Made by a program: the position numbers and the translations under genes
In this document: positions 35,854-43,062 of the stretch, in pieces
Numbering within the stretch: position 1 is the first letter of the stretch
How the letters are laid out: every line of letters begins with the position of its first letter
NCBI GenBank assembly: GCA_965230495.1
Contig: CBDDLC010000002.1
Location: 186,001 to 250,000, forward strand
Origin: JACJYM01 sp965230495
GTDB taxonomy: Bacteria > Bacteroidota > Bacteroidia > Chitinophagales > Saprospiraceae
Length of the DNA stretch: 64,000 bases
Direction: 5' to 3'
The notes under the pieces: generated by a model
Seen by the model: the letters and a program-made list of their open reading frames with translations, nothing else
Databases searched by the model: none
What the model was told of the DNA's origin: nothing

Positions 35854-36423
35854 TTATTTAGATAATATCCACTTTTCGATTGTGGGAGCATAATGTTCAT
35901 GTTCTAATTTAAGTATGGTATCCGCAATTTCTTGAGGAGATTTACAAACGGAAATATCACATTTCTTTTGCTCGACAATACGCCCATTGTCGTAGATTTC
36001 ATCTACTTCATGAATAGTGATTCCGGAAACTGATTCATTATTATTGTGAACAGCTTTATGGATATTCATGCCATACATTCCTTTACCACCATAATTTGGT
36101 AAAAGAGCAGGATGTATGTTAATAATTCTGGTCTTGTAAGCATCAATGACATTTTTCGGAACAAGCCATAAAAATCCGGCCAAAACAATGAAATCAATTT
36201 TTTCAGACTTCAGGATCTCTAGACTTCTTGATGGCTTTTTGAGTCCTGATTTATCTGCAATCCATTTTGAAATGGAGTAGTCATCGGCCAAATCAAGAAT
36301 ACCAGCACTGGAATTATTGCTGACAATTAAACGTATATTAATTTCGGGATGTTCTTCAAAGTACTCCATTATTGCCCTGGCATTTGAACCTCTTCCTGAC
36401 CCGAAAATTGCAATATTGATCAT
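35854..36423 (-). CDS. purN: Phosphoribosylglycinamide formyltransferase
   Basis: PurN formylates glycinamide ribonucleotide with 10-formyl-tetrahydrofolate in purine synthesis. The 189-residue length is typical. The N-terminal IAIFGSGRGSNARAIMEYF binds the ribonucleotide phosphate. The catalytic Asn and His are in INIHPALLPNYGGKGMYG, and the catalytic Asp in TIHEVDEIYDNGRIV. It follows porD by two bases and precedes the PLP enzyme gene by five. The substrate amine is made by PurD, encoded at 8659 in this window but in a separate transcription unit. Confidence 0.96.
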   Translation of the reverse strand: MINIAIFGSGRGSNARAIMEYFEEHPEINIRLIVSNNSSAGILDLADDYSISKWIADKSGLKKPSRSLEILKSEKIDFIVLAGFLWLVPKNVIDAYKTRIINIHPALLPNYGGKGMYGMNIHKAVHNNNESVSGITIHEVDEIYDNGRIVEQKKCDISVCKSPQEIADTILKLEHEHYAPTIEKWILSK

Positions 36424-36425
36424 TA

Positions 36426-37334
36426 TTACCTTTTTAACTGCTCATATTTATTGGCATTGGCGGGATCAATAGATACCATTATCGATCTTATTTTATTTTT
36501 GGGACCTCTTTGGTCTACAGCGTATACATCCACTATTTCCTGTCTTTTTGTATTGGCAAATATTTGAAGAAGAATACTATTTTGAACTTCTTTGTTAACA
36601 TCTCCAATAGCAGTTATAGCACTACTCATTATGGCTCGCTTTCTATCCGGTTCTTCAATCATATCGTCGAGTCCTAGCCGATGATATTCGTAATAAGCCT
36701 GCCTAAAAGGCTTGAATCGTGAATTGAGAATGTTTTCCAAAATCCAATACCTATTGTTTTTTGTAAGGCCTTCTAATGTCCATCCTGGATCTGATTTTAG
36801 GCCAGAGGACAAATTATTCATCACATTTTGGGCCCTTTGGAAATTCTCTTCACCACCATAGAGAGAAAAAGTGTCATAATCCAAACCTAACATAATATAG
36901 GCATAATAACTTATAATAGAGCTTAAATTATCAACGTATCCCTCATCGCTTTTTTGAAGTACCTGCTGGTCCACGAAGGTGAAAAATATATGCTTATCTA
37001 TATGATTGAAGATAGGAGAATTGTAAATACTGTTATATATAGGCCTTGAAGATTGTATTATCAGTTCACCTTCAAAACTTGTAGCACTTGTTTCTGCTGT
37101 TATAGTGAGTTGAAAATTACATTCTATTCTTTCATGTGGCTCGAAGTTGTCGTTTGTCCAGTTCGTGTTATTAAGTAATTCAATCATAGATTTCTCCATG
37201 GATTGATATATACTTTTATCAACGGTAGTATTTAATGGAGCTGAAACTGATACATTGGCCAGTATCTCTTGTCCACTTAAATCCAGAACTCCAAATAAAA
37301 AAATAAGAAGTATAAATAATCTATCTTTTATCAT
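36426..37334 (-). CDS. porD: PorD (DUF4835), T9SS-associated periplasmic protein
   Basis: The 302-residue protein has a signal peptide ending DLSGQ (residue 22) and the DUF4835 sequence pattern: EILANVSVSAP, then IECNFQLTITAETSATSFEG, PIYNSIYNSPIFNHID, IISYYAYIMLGLDYDTFS and MNNLSSGLKSDPGWTLEG. DUF4835 contains PorD, originally found among proteins needed for gingipain secretion in Porphyromonas; its exact role in T9SS is still unclear. It lies between coaBC and purN, an arrangement with bamD and rpoZ upstream that I recall from other Bacteroidota. Co-transcription with these housekeeping genes suggests constitutive expression. Confidence 0.88.
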   Translation of the reverse strand: MIKDRLFILLIFLFGVLDLSGQEILANVSVSAPLNTTVDKSIYQSMEKSMIELLNNTNWTNDNFEPHERIECNFQLTITAETSATSFEGELIIQSSRPIYNSIYNSPIFNHIDKHIFFTFVDQQVLQKSDEGYVDNLSSIISYYAYIMLGLDYDTFSLYGGEENFQRAQNVMNNLSSGLKSDPGWTLEGLTKNNRYWILENILNSRFKPFRQAYYEYHRLGLDDMIEEPDRKRAIMSSAITAIGDVNKEVQNSILLQIFANTKRQEIVDVYAVDQRGPKNKIRSIMVSIDPANANKYEQLKR

Positions 37335-37367
37335 TATTAATTACTTGATTTGAACTTATTAAACGTC

Positions 37368-38585
37368 TTAATTTGATTTCTTATTTAATCTGAACTCAAC
37401 AATTTTATCTAATATATCCGAGGCAACTTCACTTTTGGATTTTAAGGGAAATGAGCTTCCCGATTGGTTTTGCTTACTAAATATAGTTACCTTATTAGTG
37501 TCATGTCCAAAACCAGCACCTCTATCATTAAGAGAGTTAAGAACGATTAAGTCAAAATTCTTTTTTTCTAGTTTTCTCAATGCATTAGAGGTCTCATTTT
37601 GAGTCTCAAGTGCAAATCCTATATGGATCTGATCCGCACTTTTGTTATTACCAAGATTGGCCGCGATATCTGCTGTTCTTTTGAGTTCTATATTAAGGTT
37701 TCCTTCCGTTTTCTTGATTTTTTGATTTGCAACTTGCATGGGTGTATAATCAGCTACTGCAGCCGAAAAAATGACTATATCCTGAGAATCATGCACTTTT
37801 TTCATTGCTTCTAACATCTCCAGAGCAGATTTTACGCTTATGATATCAGCGTTTACATCATTTAGATCGAGATGATTAGGACCTATGACTAATGTCACCT
37901 TAGCTCCTCTTTTCTCACACTCCTTAGCTAAAGCAACACCCATTTTTCCCGTGCTGTGGTTGCCTATAAACCTTACTGGATCAATATATTCATATGTGGG
38001 CCCGGCAGAGATCAAAACATTCGTCTTGGCGAAATCTTGGGAAATGGAAAAAGACTTCTCGATTTTCTTTACTATCTCATCAGGTTCCTCCATTCTTCCT
38101 TCTCCTTCCAGCCCACTGGCGAGCTCACCATATGTCGGACTTATCATGATATTTCCAAAAGATGTCAAGGTATTGATGTTATTTTTCGTACTCGGGTGTT
38201 TCCACATATCCAAGTCCATGGCTGGGGCAAAATATACAGGGCACTTTGCGGAAAGGTATACGGCCAAAAGCATGTTATCACATATTCCATGTGCCATTTT
38301 AGCTAGCGTATTAGCTGTGATGGGAGCAATAAGCATACAATCTGCCCACAACCCAAGCTCTACATGATTGTTCCACGAGTCTCCATCAGAAAGATCAGTA
38401 AACACCTTATGCTTAGACAAGGTGGAAATGGTGATATTACCGATAAATGAAGAAGCACTAGGAGTCATTACGACTCTTACTTCGGCTCCTTTTTTAATAA
38501 AAGTCCTTATTAAATAAGCACTTTTATAGGCAGCTATACTTCCTGTAATACCTAGAAGTATCTTTTTGCCCTTAAGATCGGTCAT
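37368..38585 (-). CDS. coaBC: Bifunctional phosphopantothenoylcysteine decarboxylase/synthetase
   Basis: CoaBC carries out two steps of coenzyme A synthesis: CTP-dependent joining of phosphopantothenate and cysteine (CoaB) and FMN-dependent decarboxylation (CoaC). The 405-residue protein has the CoaC flavoprotein first (KILLGITGSIAAYKSAYLIR; active-site region MAHGICDNMLLAVYLSAK; APAMDLDMW, a variant of the PAMNxxMW motif). The CoaB half follows with VLISAGPTYEYIDPVRFIGN, NHSTGKMG and IVFSAAVADYTP. It is nine bases downstream of rpoZ in the same operon. Confidence 0.96.
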   Translation of the reverse strand: MTDLKGKKILLGITGSIAAYKSAYLIRTFIKKGAEVRVVMTPSASSFIGNITISTLSKHKVFTDLSDGDSWNNHVELGLWADCMLIAPITANTLAKMAHGICDNMLLAVYLSAKCPVYFAPAMDLDMWKHPSTKNNINTLTSFGNIMISPTYGELASGLEGEGRMEEPDEIVKKIEKSFSISQDFAKTNVLISAGPTYEYIDPVRFIGNHSTGKMGVALAKECEKRGAKVTLVIGPNHLDLNDVNADIISVKSALEMLEAMKKVHDSQDIVIFSAAVADYTPMQVANQKIKKTEGNLNIELKRTADIAANLGNNKSADQIHIGFALETQNETSNALRKLEKKNFDLIVLNSLNDRGAGFGHDTNKVTIFSKQNQSGSSFPLKSKSEVASDILDKIVEFRLNKKSN

Positions 38586-38594
38586 TATTAATTT

Positions 38595-38924
38595 CTAGTC
38601 TTCTTCTTTATATCTGTGCTCTAACTGATCCTCTAAGAATTCATTAGTAGCAATAATTACAGGATTAGGAAGCCTTTCATAGAACTTCGAAATTTCAATC
38701 TGTTCTTTATTTTCATGAAATTCTTCGATAGCATCTGTTGTGACTGCAAATTCATCTAATTTTCCATGAAGCTCTTGTTTAAGATCAACAGAAAGTTGTT
38801 TTGCTCTTTTCGTTATAATAGATAAAGACTCATAAATTGTTGAAGTCTTTTCGGCTAAGGACTTAATATCCCTTGCCTGAATATTTGGATCGATATTCTG
38901 TACTCTTGCTTTTAAATCGCTCAT
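38595..38924 (-). CDS. rpoZ: RNA polymerase omega subunit, Bacteroidota type
   Basis: The 109-residue protein has the omega-like helix with TSTIYESLSIITKRAKQLSV, followed by ELHGKLDEFAV and a C-terminal segment typical of the divergent omega subunit of Bacteroidota. Omega stabilises beta-prime and helps RNA polymerase assembly. The gene overlaps the end of bamD by four bases and precedes coaBC by nine bases, mirroring the widespread rpoZ-coaBC neighbourhood. The low similarity to proteobacterial omega makes the assignment dependent on context as well as sequence. Confidence 0.85.
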   Translation of the reverse strand: MSDLKARVQNIDPNIQARDIKSLAEKTSTIYESLSIITKRAKQLSVDLKQELHGKLDEFAVTTDAIEEFHENKEQIEISKFYERLPNPVIIATNEFLEDQLEHRYKEED

Positions 38925-39721
38925 ATTTTGTACTTTTCTAATTGACTTTGACTGCTTTTATAAATATCTTTTACTTCCTTAACTTTCTTGGAGTCAGGAT
39001 GTCTTTTAATAAACTTATTATATAATTTAAGGGTCGTCAAAAACCGTTCCTCTTTCTTTTCATATACACTATTCATGGCATATTCATAGCTTGCCTTAAG
39101 CATAAGATACCTTACTTCTTCATTCTTACTGGATTCCGGAAAATCTTTTAGCATAATATCAAAAGAGTTAAGAGCCGCTTGATATTGACCTATTTGATAA
39201 TATAGTAAACCTTGATTATATGCTTTTAGTTCCAATTTTTTTCTCATCTCATCTATGAGAGAGTTACATTCATCCACACGATTACTAGTAGGGTAGGTAT
39301 TTATAAACTTCTGAAAACCATCAACGGCTTTTTGAGAGTAAGATTGGTCTAATTTGTAATTTGGAGACATCCGAAAATTTGCGTAGGCAGACATGAAATC
39401 AGCTTCTTCCTTTTTATCACTGTTATAAAAAGTCTTTGCAAAGTTTTCAAAATAATAGGAAGCCAGTACGAACTCATTTAAATGATAATGAGTATAGGCC
39501 AAATGATAATAAATATCTTCAGCTTCCTTTTGCCCTCGATAATATTGTATGGCTTCTTCTAAAAGAGATTGTGCCCTATAATATTCTTCATTATTGTAAT
39601 ATTTGTAGGCACTATCCAATATTAATTTAGGACTATTACTTGTTCTTATTTTTTCAAATTCAGAACTACACGAAGTCCATACAAACGCTAATAAAAGAAT
39701 GTAAAAAGCCTTATTTTTCAT
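38921..39721 (-). CDS. bamD: Outer membrane protein assembly factor BamD
   Basis: BamD is an outer-membrane lipoprotein with TPR-like repeats that works with BamA to insert beta-barrels. The 266-residue protein has a lipoprotein-type signal (LLLAFVWTSC, Cys18), then helical repeats: YKYYNNEEYYRAQSLLEEAI, YHLAYTHYHLNEFVLASYYF, YQIGQYQAALNSFDIMLKDF and TLKLYNKFIKRHPDSKKVKE. The layout matches the YfiO/BamD family. It is the first gene of the run to purN and overlaps rpoZ by four bases. A TACCTTTG element ends seven bases before its start codon. Confidence 0.93.
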   Translation of the reverse strand: MKNKAFYILLLAFVWTSCSSEFEKIRTSNSPKLILDSAYKYYNNEEYYRAQSLLEEAIQYYRGQKEAEDIYYHLAYTHYHLNEFVLASYYFENFAKTFYNSDKKEEADFMSAYANFRMSPNYKLDQSYSQKAVDGFQKFINTYPTSNRVDECNSLIDEMRKKLELKAYNQGLLYYQIGQYQAALNSFDIMLKDFPESSKNEEVRYLMLKASYEYAMNSVYEKKEERFLTTLKLYNKFIKRHPDSKKVKEVKDIYKSSQSQLEKYKI

Positions 39722-39728
39722 GAGCGGA

Positions 39729-39736
39729 CAAAGGTA
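39729..39736 (-). promoter_or_regulatory. -7 element immediately before bamD start
   Basis: Minus-strand TACCTTTG (39736 to 39729) fits TAnnTTTG and is separated from the ATG by only TCCGCTC. It would produce a nearly leaderless bamD-rpoZ-coaBC transcript. No TTTG is found at -33. Confidence 0.5.
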
Positions 39737-39767
39737 ATCAATTATTATGTATTAAAAGATAATAAGT

Positions 39768-40394
39768 TTATTCTTTAGGTTCTTTGACGAAACCCTCAAC
39801 ATATAACGAAATTGGACTGTTCTTCGTGTTGGTATACACCTTTACCTCCGCTTTTTGGTTTTCCTTCTTGCCTACGCTATTGTAAGTGACACCGATAAAA
39901 CCATTATCCCCCGGTCTAATATCTAAAAAAGGATAACTAGGTACTGTGCATCCGCAGCTTACCTCAGTTTTAAGTACTTTAAGGGGAGCTGTTCCTGTAT
40001 TCTTAAATTTGAATTTATATGAAATAATATCTCCTGAGACAATGGTGTCGAAATGATATACTTGTGAATCAAATTCTATTTGTGCCTTTGATTTTTTTAG
40101 TTTCTTTTTTTTAAGGGGTGCTTTCTTAATTGTCTCTTTTTTGACTTCTTCGTTTTCAGGTTGAGAAGTTTTGGCTTGGGTGAGTACAGTAGAAGCCGTA
40201 TTTTGGAAAGTATCTAATAAGGTAATCAAAGTGTCGGATTCATTATTAGACCTATTTTTTGACGATAGGTCGGTATGATCAGAAGAGATTGAAGTAACCT
40301 TTGACTTTCTACCTTCAGATTTTGAATCACCACAAGAGGATAGGATAAATGCCAATAAAAGGGAGGAGAGTAAGACCTTAATTATACCTTTCAC
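39768..40394 (-). CDS. DUF1573 lipoprotein
   Basis: The 208-residue protein has a clear lipoprotein signal (VLLSSLLLAFILSSC, lipobox LSSC with Cys at 21), a low-complexity basic and Ser/Thr-rich linker (KKETIKKAPLKKKKLKKSK), and a C-terminal DUF1573 domain (about residues 108-208: YHFDTIVSGDIISYKFKFKN, then VSCGCTVPSYPFLDIRPG). DUF1573 domains are immunoglobulin-like ASPM/SPD-2/Hydin-type folds, common in Bacteroidota lipoproteins; the SCGCTVP motif is typical. A specific role is not known. It follows the LamG cargo gene by two bases. Confidence 0.88.
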   Translation of the reverse strand: MKGIIKVLLSSLLLAFILSSCGDSKSEGRKSKVTSISSDHTDLSSKNRSNNESDTLITLLDTFQNTASTVLTQAKTSQPENEEVKKETIKKAPLKKKKLKKSKAQIEFDSQVYHFDTIVSGDIISYKFKFKNTGTAPLKVLKTEVSCGCTVPSYPFLDIRPGDNGFIGVTYNSVGKKENQKAEVKVYTNTKNSPISLYVEGFVKEPKE

Positions 40395-40396
40395 AT

Positions 40397-41599
40397 TTAT
40401 CTTATTACTGTGAAATTATCGACGACTAAGAATTCTTCACCTTGGCATTGATATTTGATCTTGTAAAGAAACATTCCAGGGTTAACGGGAGAGTTTTCGA
40501 AACTTCCATCCCATGTTGCGTTAACATCAGAGGTGCTAAAGACTTTTTCACCCCATCTATCATAAATATCAAAATATTCCAGATTTTCAATAACAAATGT
40601 ATTGCTAATACCATAAGAGTCATTTAAGCCGTCATTGTTAGGGGTGAATGCTTTAGGAAGGAAGAGTTTTTCGCATTCCAATTGATCTTTGTCTAAAACA
40701 TAAATTCTAACGGTATCAATAGCTGTACAGTTATTGGTCTCAATACTCAAGGTATAAGTGGTACTGAACTCCGGAGATGCTTCAGGATTTAAAGAATTGG
40801 GATCATCCAAAGAGATGGAAGGAGTCCAATTAAAATCATCAAAACAAGAAGCTCCTACATCAATAGAGATAGCATCACCTTTGAAGATAGTAGTATCCCT
40901 TAACATGATTTGATCTGGAGACAAATAAACATTTCTTATTTCAAGATTGGAAAGAGCTCTTTTGTAAATGGCAAAATTGTCAATACGTCCGATCATTCTT
41001 TCCTCATTTACAGCTAAACAAGGACTGTTGGAAAAACTGGGATCTGCTAAATGACCAAATCTCACCAAAATATCCGATAATATGGAACCTACATATGAAC
41101 CATCTAAGTAAAACGAATATTCCAACCCTTGTTTGGTAATAGCTATGTGATGCCAGCACAGGTTACTGTTAAGAGGAGTCCGGATAGTTTTATAACTAGG
41201 GGCTTCATAAGCCAATTCGAAAACGACTTCGTTGGTATTGGGTATGTATTGCACACCAATTAAAGAATCTAACCCACATCGATTTTTAATACTGAAAATA
41301 TCAGTTTTTATAGCAGATCCATAATTGAAAAAGTAAAACTCTAAGGTGAAATCTTCCTCAAGAATTTTGTTTATAGTATCCGGTAGGATAACTGATTCAT
41401 TACCATTAAGTGTAAGGGAATTGCCCGTTAGCCCACACTCACAAGAGGTGACACCAATGATTTGACCATTAGGCAAAAGGTTGTTAGATTCCCTAACATC
41501 ACAATTATCAAACGAAAAGCTATAATCGGGTGTTTGCCCAATGACAGCCTTTGTACATAAAATAAGGATGAAAAAGGGGAGTAGATATTTTTTTATCAT
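40397..41599 (-). CDS. LamG-domain T9SS type B cargo
   Basis: The 400-residue protein has a signal peptide (LLPFFILILCTKAVIGQT), a LamG/concanavalin-like domain over about residues 25-230 (FTLEFYFFNYG, then CWHHIAITKQGLEYSFYLDG and RMIGRIDNFAIYKRALSNLE), a short Ig-like region, and a gliding-motility type B sorting domain: FLPKAFTPNNDGLNDSYGI, then FDIYDRWGEKVFSTSD and NPGMFLYKIKY. LamG domains in this setting usually bind sugars or proteins. No PorP/SprF gene adjoins it. It lies between ybaB (eight bases upstream) and the DUF1573 gene (two bases downstream), so the three share a transcript. Confidence 0.88.
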   Translation of the reverse strand: MIKKYLLPFFILILCTKAVIGQTPDYSFSFDNCDVRESNNLLPNGQIIGVTSCECGLTGNSLTLNGNESVILPDTINKILEEDFTLEFYFFNYGSAIKTDIFSIKNRCGLDSLIGVQYIPNTNEVVFELAYEAPSYKTIRTPLNSNLCWHHIAITKQGLEYSFYLDGSYVGSILSDILVRFGHLADPSFSNSPCLAVNEERMIGRIDNFAIYKRALSNLEIRNVYLSPDQIMLRDTTIFKGDAISIDVGASCFDDFNWTPSISLDDPNSLNPEASPEFSTTYTLSIETNNCTAIDTVRIYVLDKDQLECEKLFLPKAFTPNNDGLNDSYGISNTFVIENLEYFDIYDRWGEKVFSTSDVNATWDGSFENSPVNPGMFLYKIKYQCQGEEFLVVDNFTVIR

Positions 41600-41607
41600 T
41601 CCTATTT

Positions 41608-41910
41608 CTAGTTGTTAAAAAGATTGTTTAACCCTCCTGGAAAAATATTTGAAATCAAACTCTGAGATTCCAATCGTTCTGTTTCAGTTATTTTATCATT
41701 GAGTTTGTTCATTACAACGAGTAATAAATCTTCAAGTTTTTCTTTGTCTTCCAACAAACTTTCATCTAATATTTCAATATTCGTCAAAACTCGAGTGCCG
41801 TTGGCCTCTACTTTAAGACCATCCAATTCTTCCTCAACTATCAAGTTCTTAAGTCTAGACTTAAGTTCATCTTGTTTTTTGTTAAGATCACTCATTAAGT
41901 CACCAAACAT
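41608..41910 (-). CDS. YbaB/EbfC nucleoid-associated protein
   Basis: The 100-residue protein matches the YbaB/EbfC family: MFGDLMSDLNKKQDELKSR, then the beta region ELDGLKVEANGTRVLTNIEI and the helical C terminus LEDLLLVVMNKLNDKITETE. YbaB proteins form tweezer-like dimers that bind DNA. Many genomes place ybaB after dnaX or before recR; here it leads a transcript with a secreted LamG protein and a DUF1573 lipoprotein. A TATCTTTG element lies 34 bases upstream, inside the terminator of the preceding gene. Confidence 0.88.
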   Translation of the reverse strand: MFGDLMSDLNKKQDELKSRLKNLIVEEELDGLKVEANGTRVLTNIEILDESLLEDKEKLEDLLLVVMNKLNDKITETERLESQSLISNIFPGGLNNLFNN

Positions 41911-41930
41911 ATCTAAAGTGTTTTCAAATT

Positions 41931-41960
41931 AAAAAAACAGCCCCAAAGATATTGAAGCTG
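41931..41960 (-). terminator. Intrinsic terminator overlapping the ybaB promoter
   Basis: On the minus strand CAGCTTC and GGGGCTG pair (two wobbles) around a 9-base loop and are followed by seven T. It ends the lamin-tail cargo gene at 41994. Its loop contains TATCTTTG (41951 to 41944), a TAnnTTTG element that could drive ybaB. Confidence 0.6.
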
Positions 41961-41993
41961 CTTACATAACGTTTATTTTTTGAAAAGTTTATC

Positions 41994-42992
41994 CTATTGA
42001 ATGAAAAACTTTTTACTAACATTCTCAAATTCATTAGTTATAACGGCAAAATATATACCAGTGTTTAAGAAATCATAACTAACTTGGGCATCTTCCACGA
42101 GCTTCGTTTCTAAAACAAGATTTCCAAAAGAATCAAAAATCGAAACTTTAGAAGCATTTTGGATTCCCGAAATGTTAAGAATTCTACTTTGAAGAACGTT
42201 GTTAACACTAATCAAAGATTTAGTAGTTCTTACAGCGGAAATTATTTTAGAATATTGAAATTCTCCATTGAAATCATATTGTTTAAGTCTATAATAATCG
42301 ACTCCTGTAACTGAAGGACTTTTGTCTTCAAAAGAATAGGATGTAATTTCCTTGGTATTACCTTTTCCTTCTACAGATCCAATAATATCAAAAGAAACTC
42401 CGTCGGTGCTCTTTTGAATTTCAAAATGAGAGTTGTTTACTTCCTGAGCAGTTCTCCAGAGAATTTGATTTCTTACTACTTTTATGTCAATAAACTCAAC
42501 AGGAAGAGGCGTGCTTCCTAAATCACTTGGTACTATTGCACAATCAACTGTTCCTCCTACGGATACACATCCATCTTGTTCCGACCAATCTCCGGGATAG
42601 GAGAAGGAAATATTACATCCAGGTCCTGAAAGTGTTATATCGTCACCTCCATTGTTCATCCAGGGACTGGTGTTTAAGTCAATGAAATTAGCTGGTGCAG
42701 TTCCGTCATAATCTGCGATTACTACTACACACATTCCTGCAGCTAATGTTCCCGAAAGTGGAAAGGAGTTTCCATCGTCATCAGCAAGTGTATATAATGA
42801 TAGATCAATGCTTGAAGCTCCCAGATTACATATTTGGACAAATTCATCATCCGAATCCGCAGAGCCATCACCATCTGTATCGAAATTGTTGGCTCCGTTA
42901 GGGTCAGCAAGCATGGCGTCAAAAGATAAATCACACTGGGCATTCATACCCAATGAAAAAAGGAGTAAGGTAAATGTTAAAATTTTTCTCAT
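41994..42992 (-). CDS. Lamin-tail-domain T9SS type A cargo
   Basis: The 332-residue protein has a signal peptide (ILTFTLLLFSLGMNAQC), a short lamin tail domain with TDGDGSADSDDEFVQICNLG and DLSLYTLADDDGNSFPLSG, then a fibronectin-like module starting PLPVEFIDIKVVRNQILWRT with AQEVNNSHFEIQKSTDGVSF and YYRLKQYDFNGEFQYS. It ends in a type A sorting domain (LNISGIQNASKVSIFDSFGN, then FLNTGIYFAVITNEF). The same module and a lamin tail domain occur in the next gene upstream, so the two are probably paralogues. The target is unknown; lamin tail domains in bacteria may bind DNA or surfaces. A TACTTTTG element sits at 43031-43024. Confidence 0.87.
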   Translation of the reverse strand: MRKILTFTLLLFSLGMNAQCDLSFDAMLADPNGANNFDTDGDGSADSDDEFVQICNLGASSIDLSLYTLADDDGNSFPLSGTLAAGMCVVVIADYDGTAPANFIDLNTSPWMNNGGDDITLSGPGCNISFSYPGDWSEQDGCVSVGGTVDCAIVPSDLGSTPLPVEFIDIKVVRNQILWRTAQEVNNSHFEIQKSTDGVSFDIIGSVEGKGNTKEITSYSFEDKSPSVTGVDYYRLKQYDFNGEFQYSKIISAVRTTKSLISVNNVLQSRILNISGIQNASKVSIFDSFGNLVLETKLVEDAQVSYDFLNTGIYFAVITNEFENVSKKFFIQ

Positions 42993-43023
42993 AGTTAGTT
43001 TGTATAGGTTCTTAAATTGTTTA

Positions 43024-43031
43024 CAAAAGTA
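43024..43031 (-). promoter_or_regulatory. -7 element for the 332-residue lamin-tail cargo
   Basis: Minus-strand TACTTTTG (43031 to 43024) fits TAnnTTTG, about 32 bases before the start at 42992. No clear -33 TTTG at the usual distance. Confidence 0.45.
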
Positions 43032-43062
43032 ATTCGATTAAAACAAAAATTAATATTAAAAT

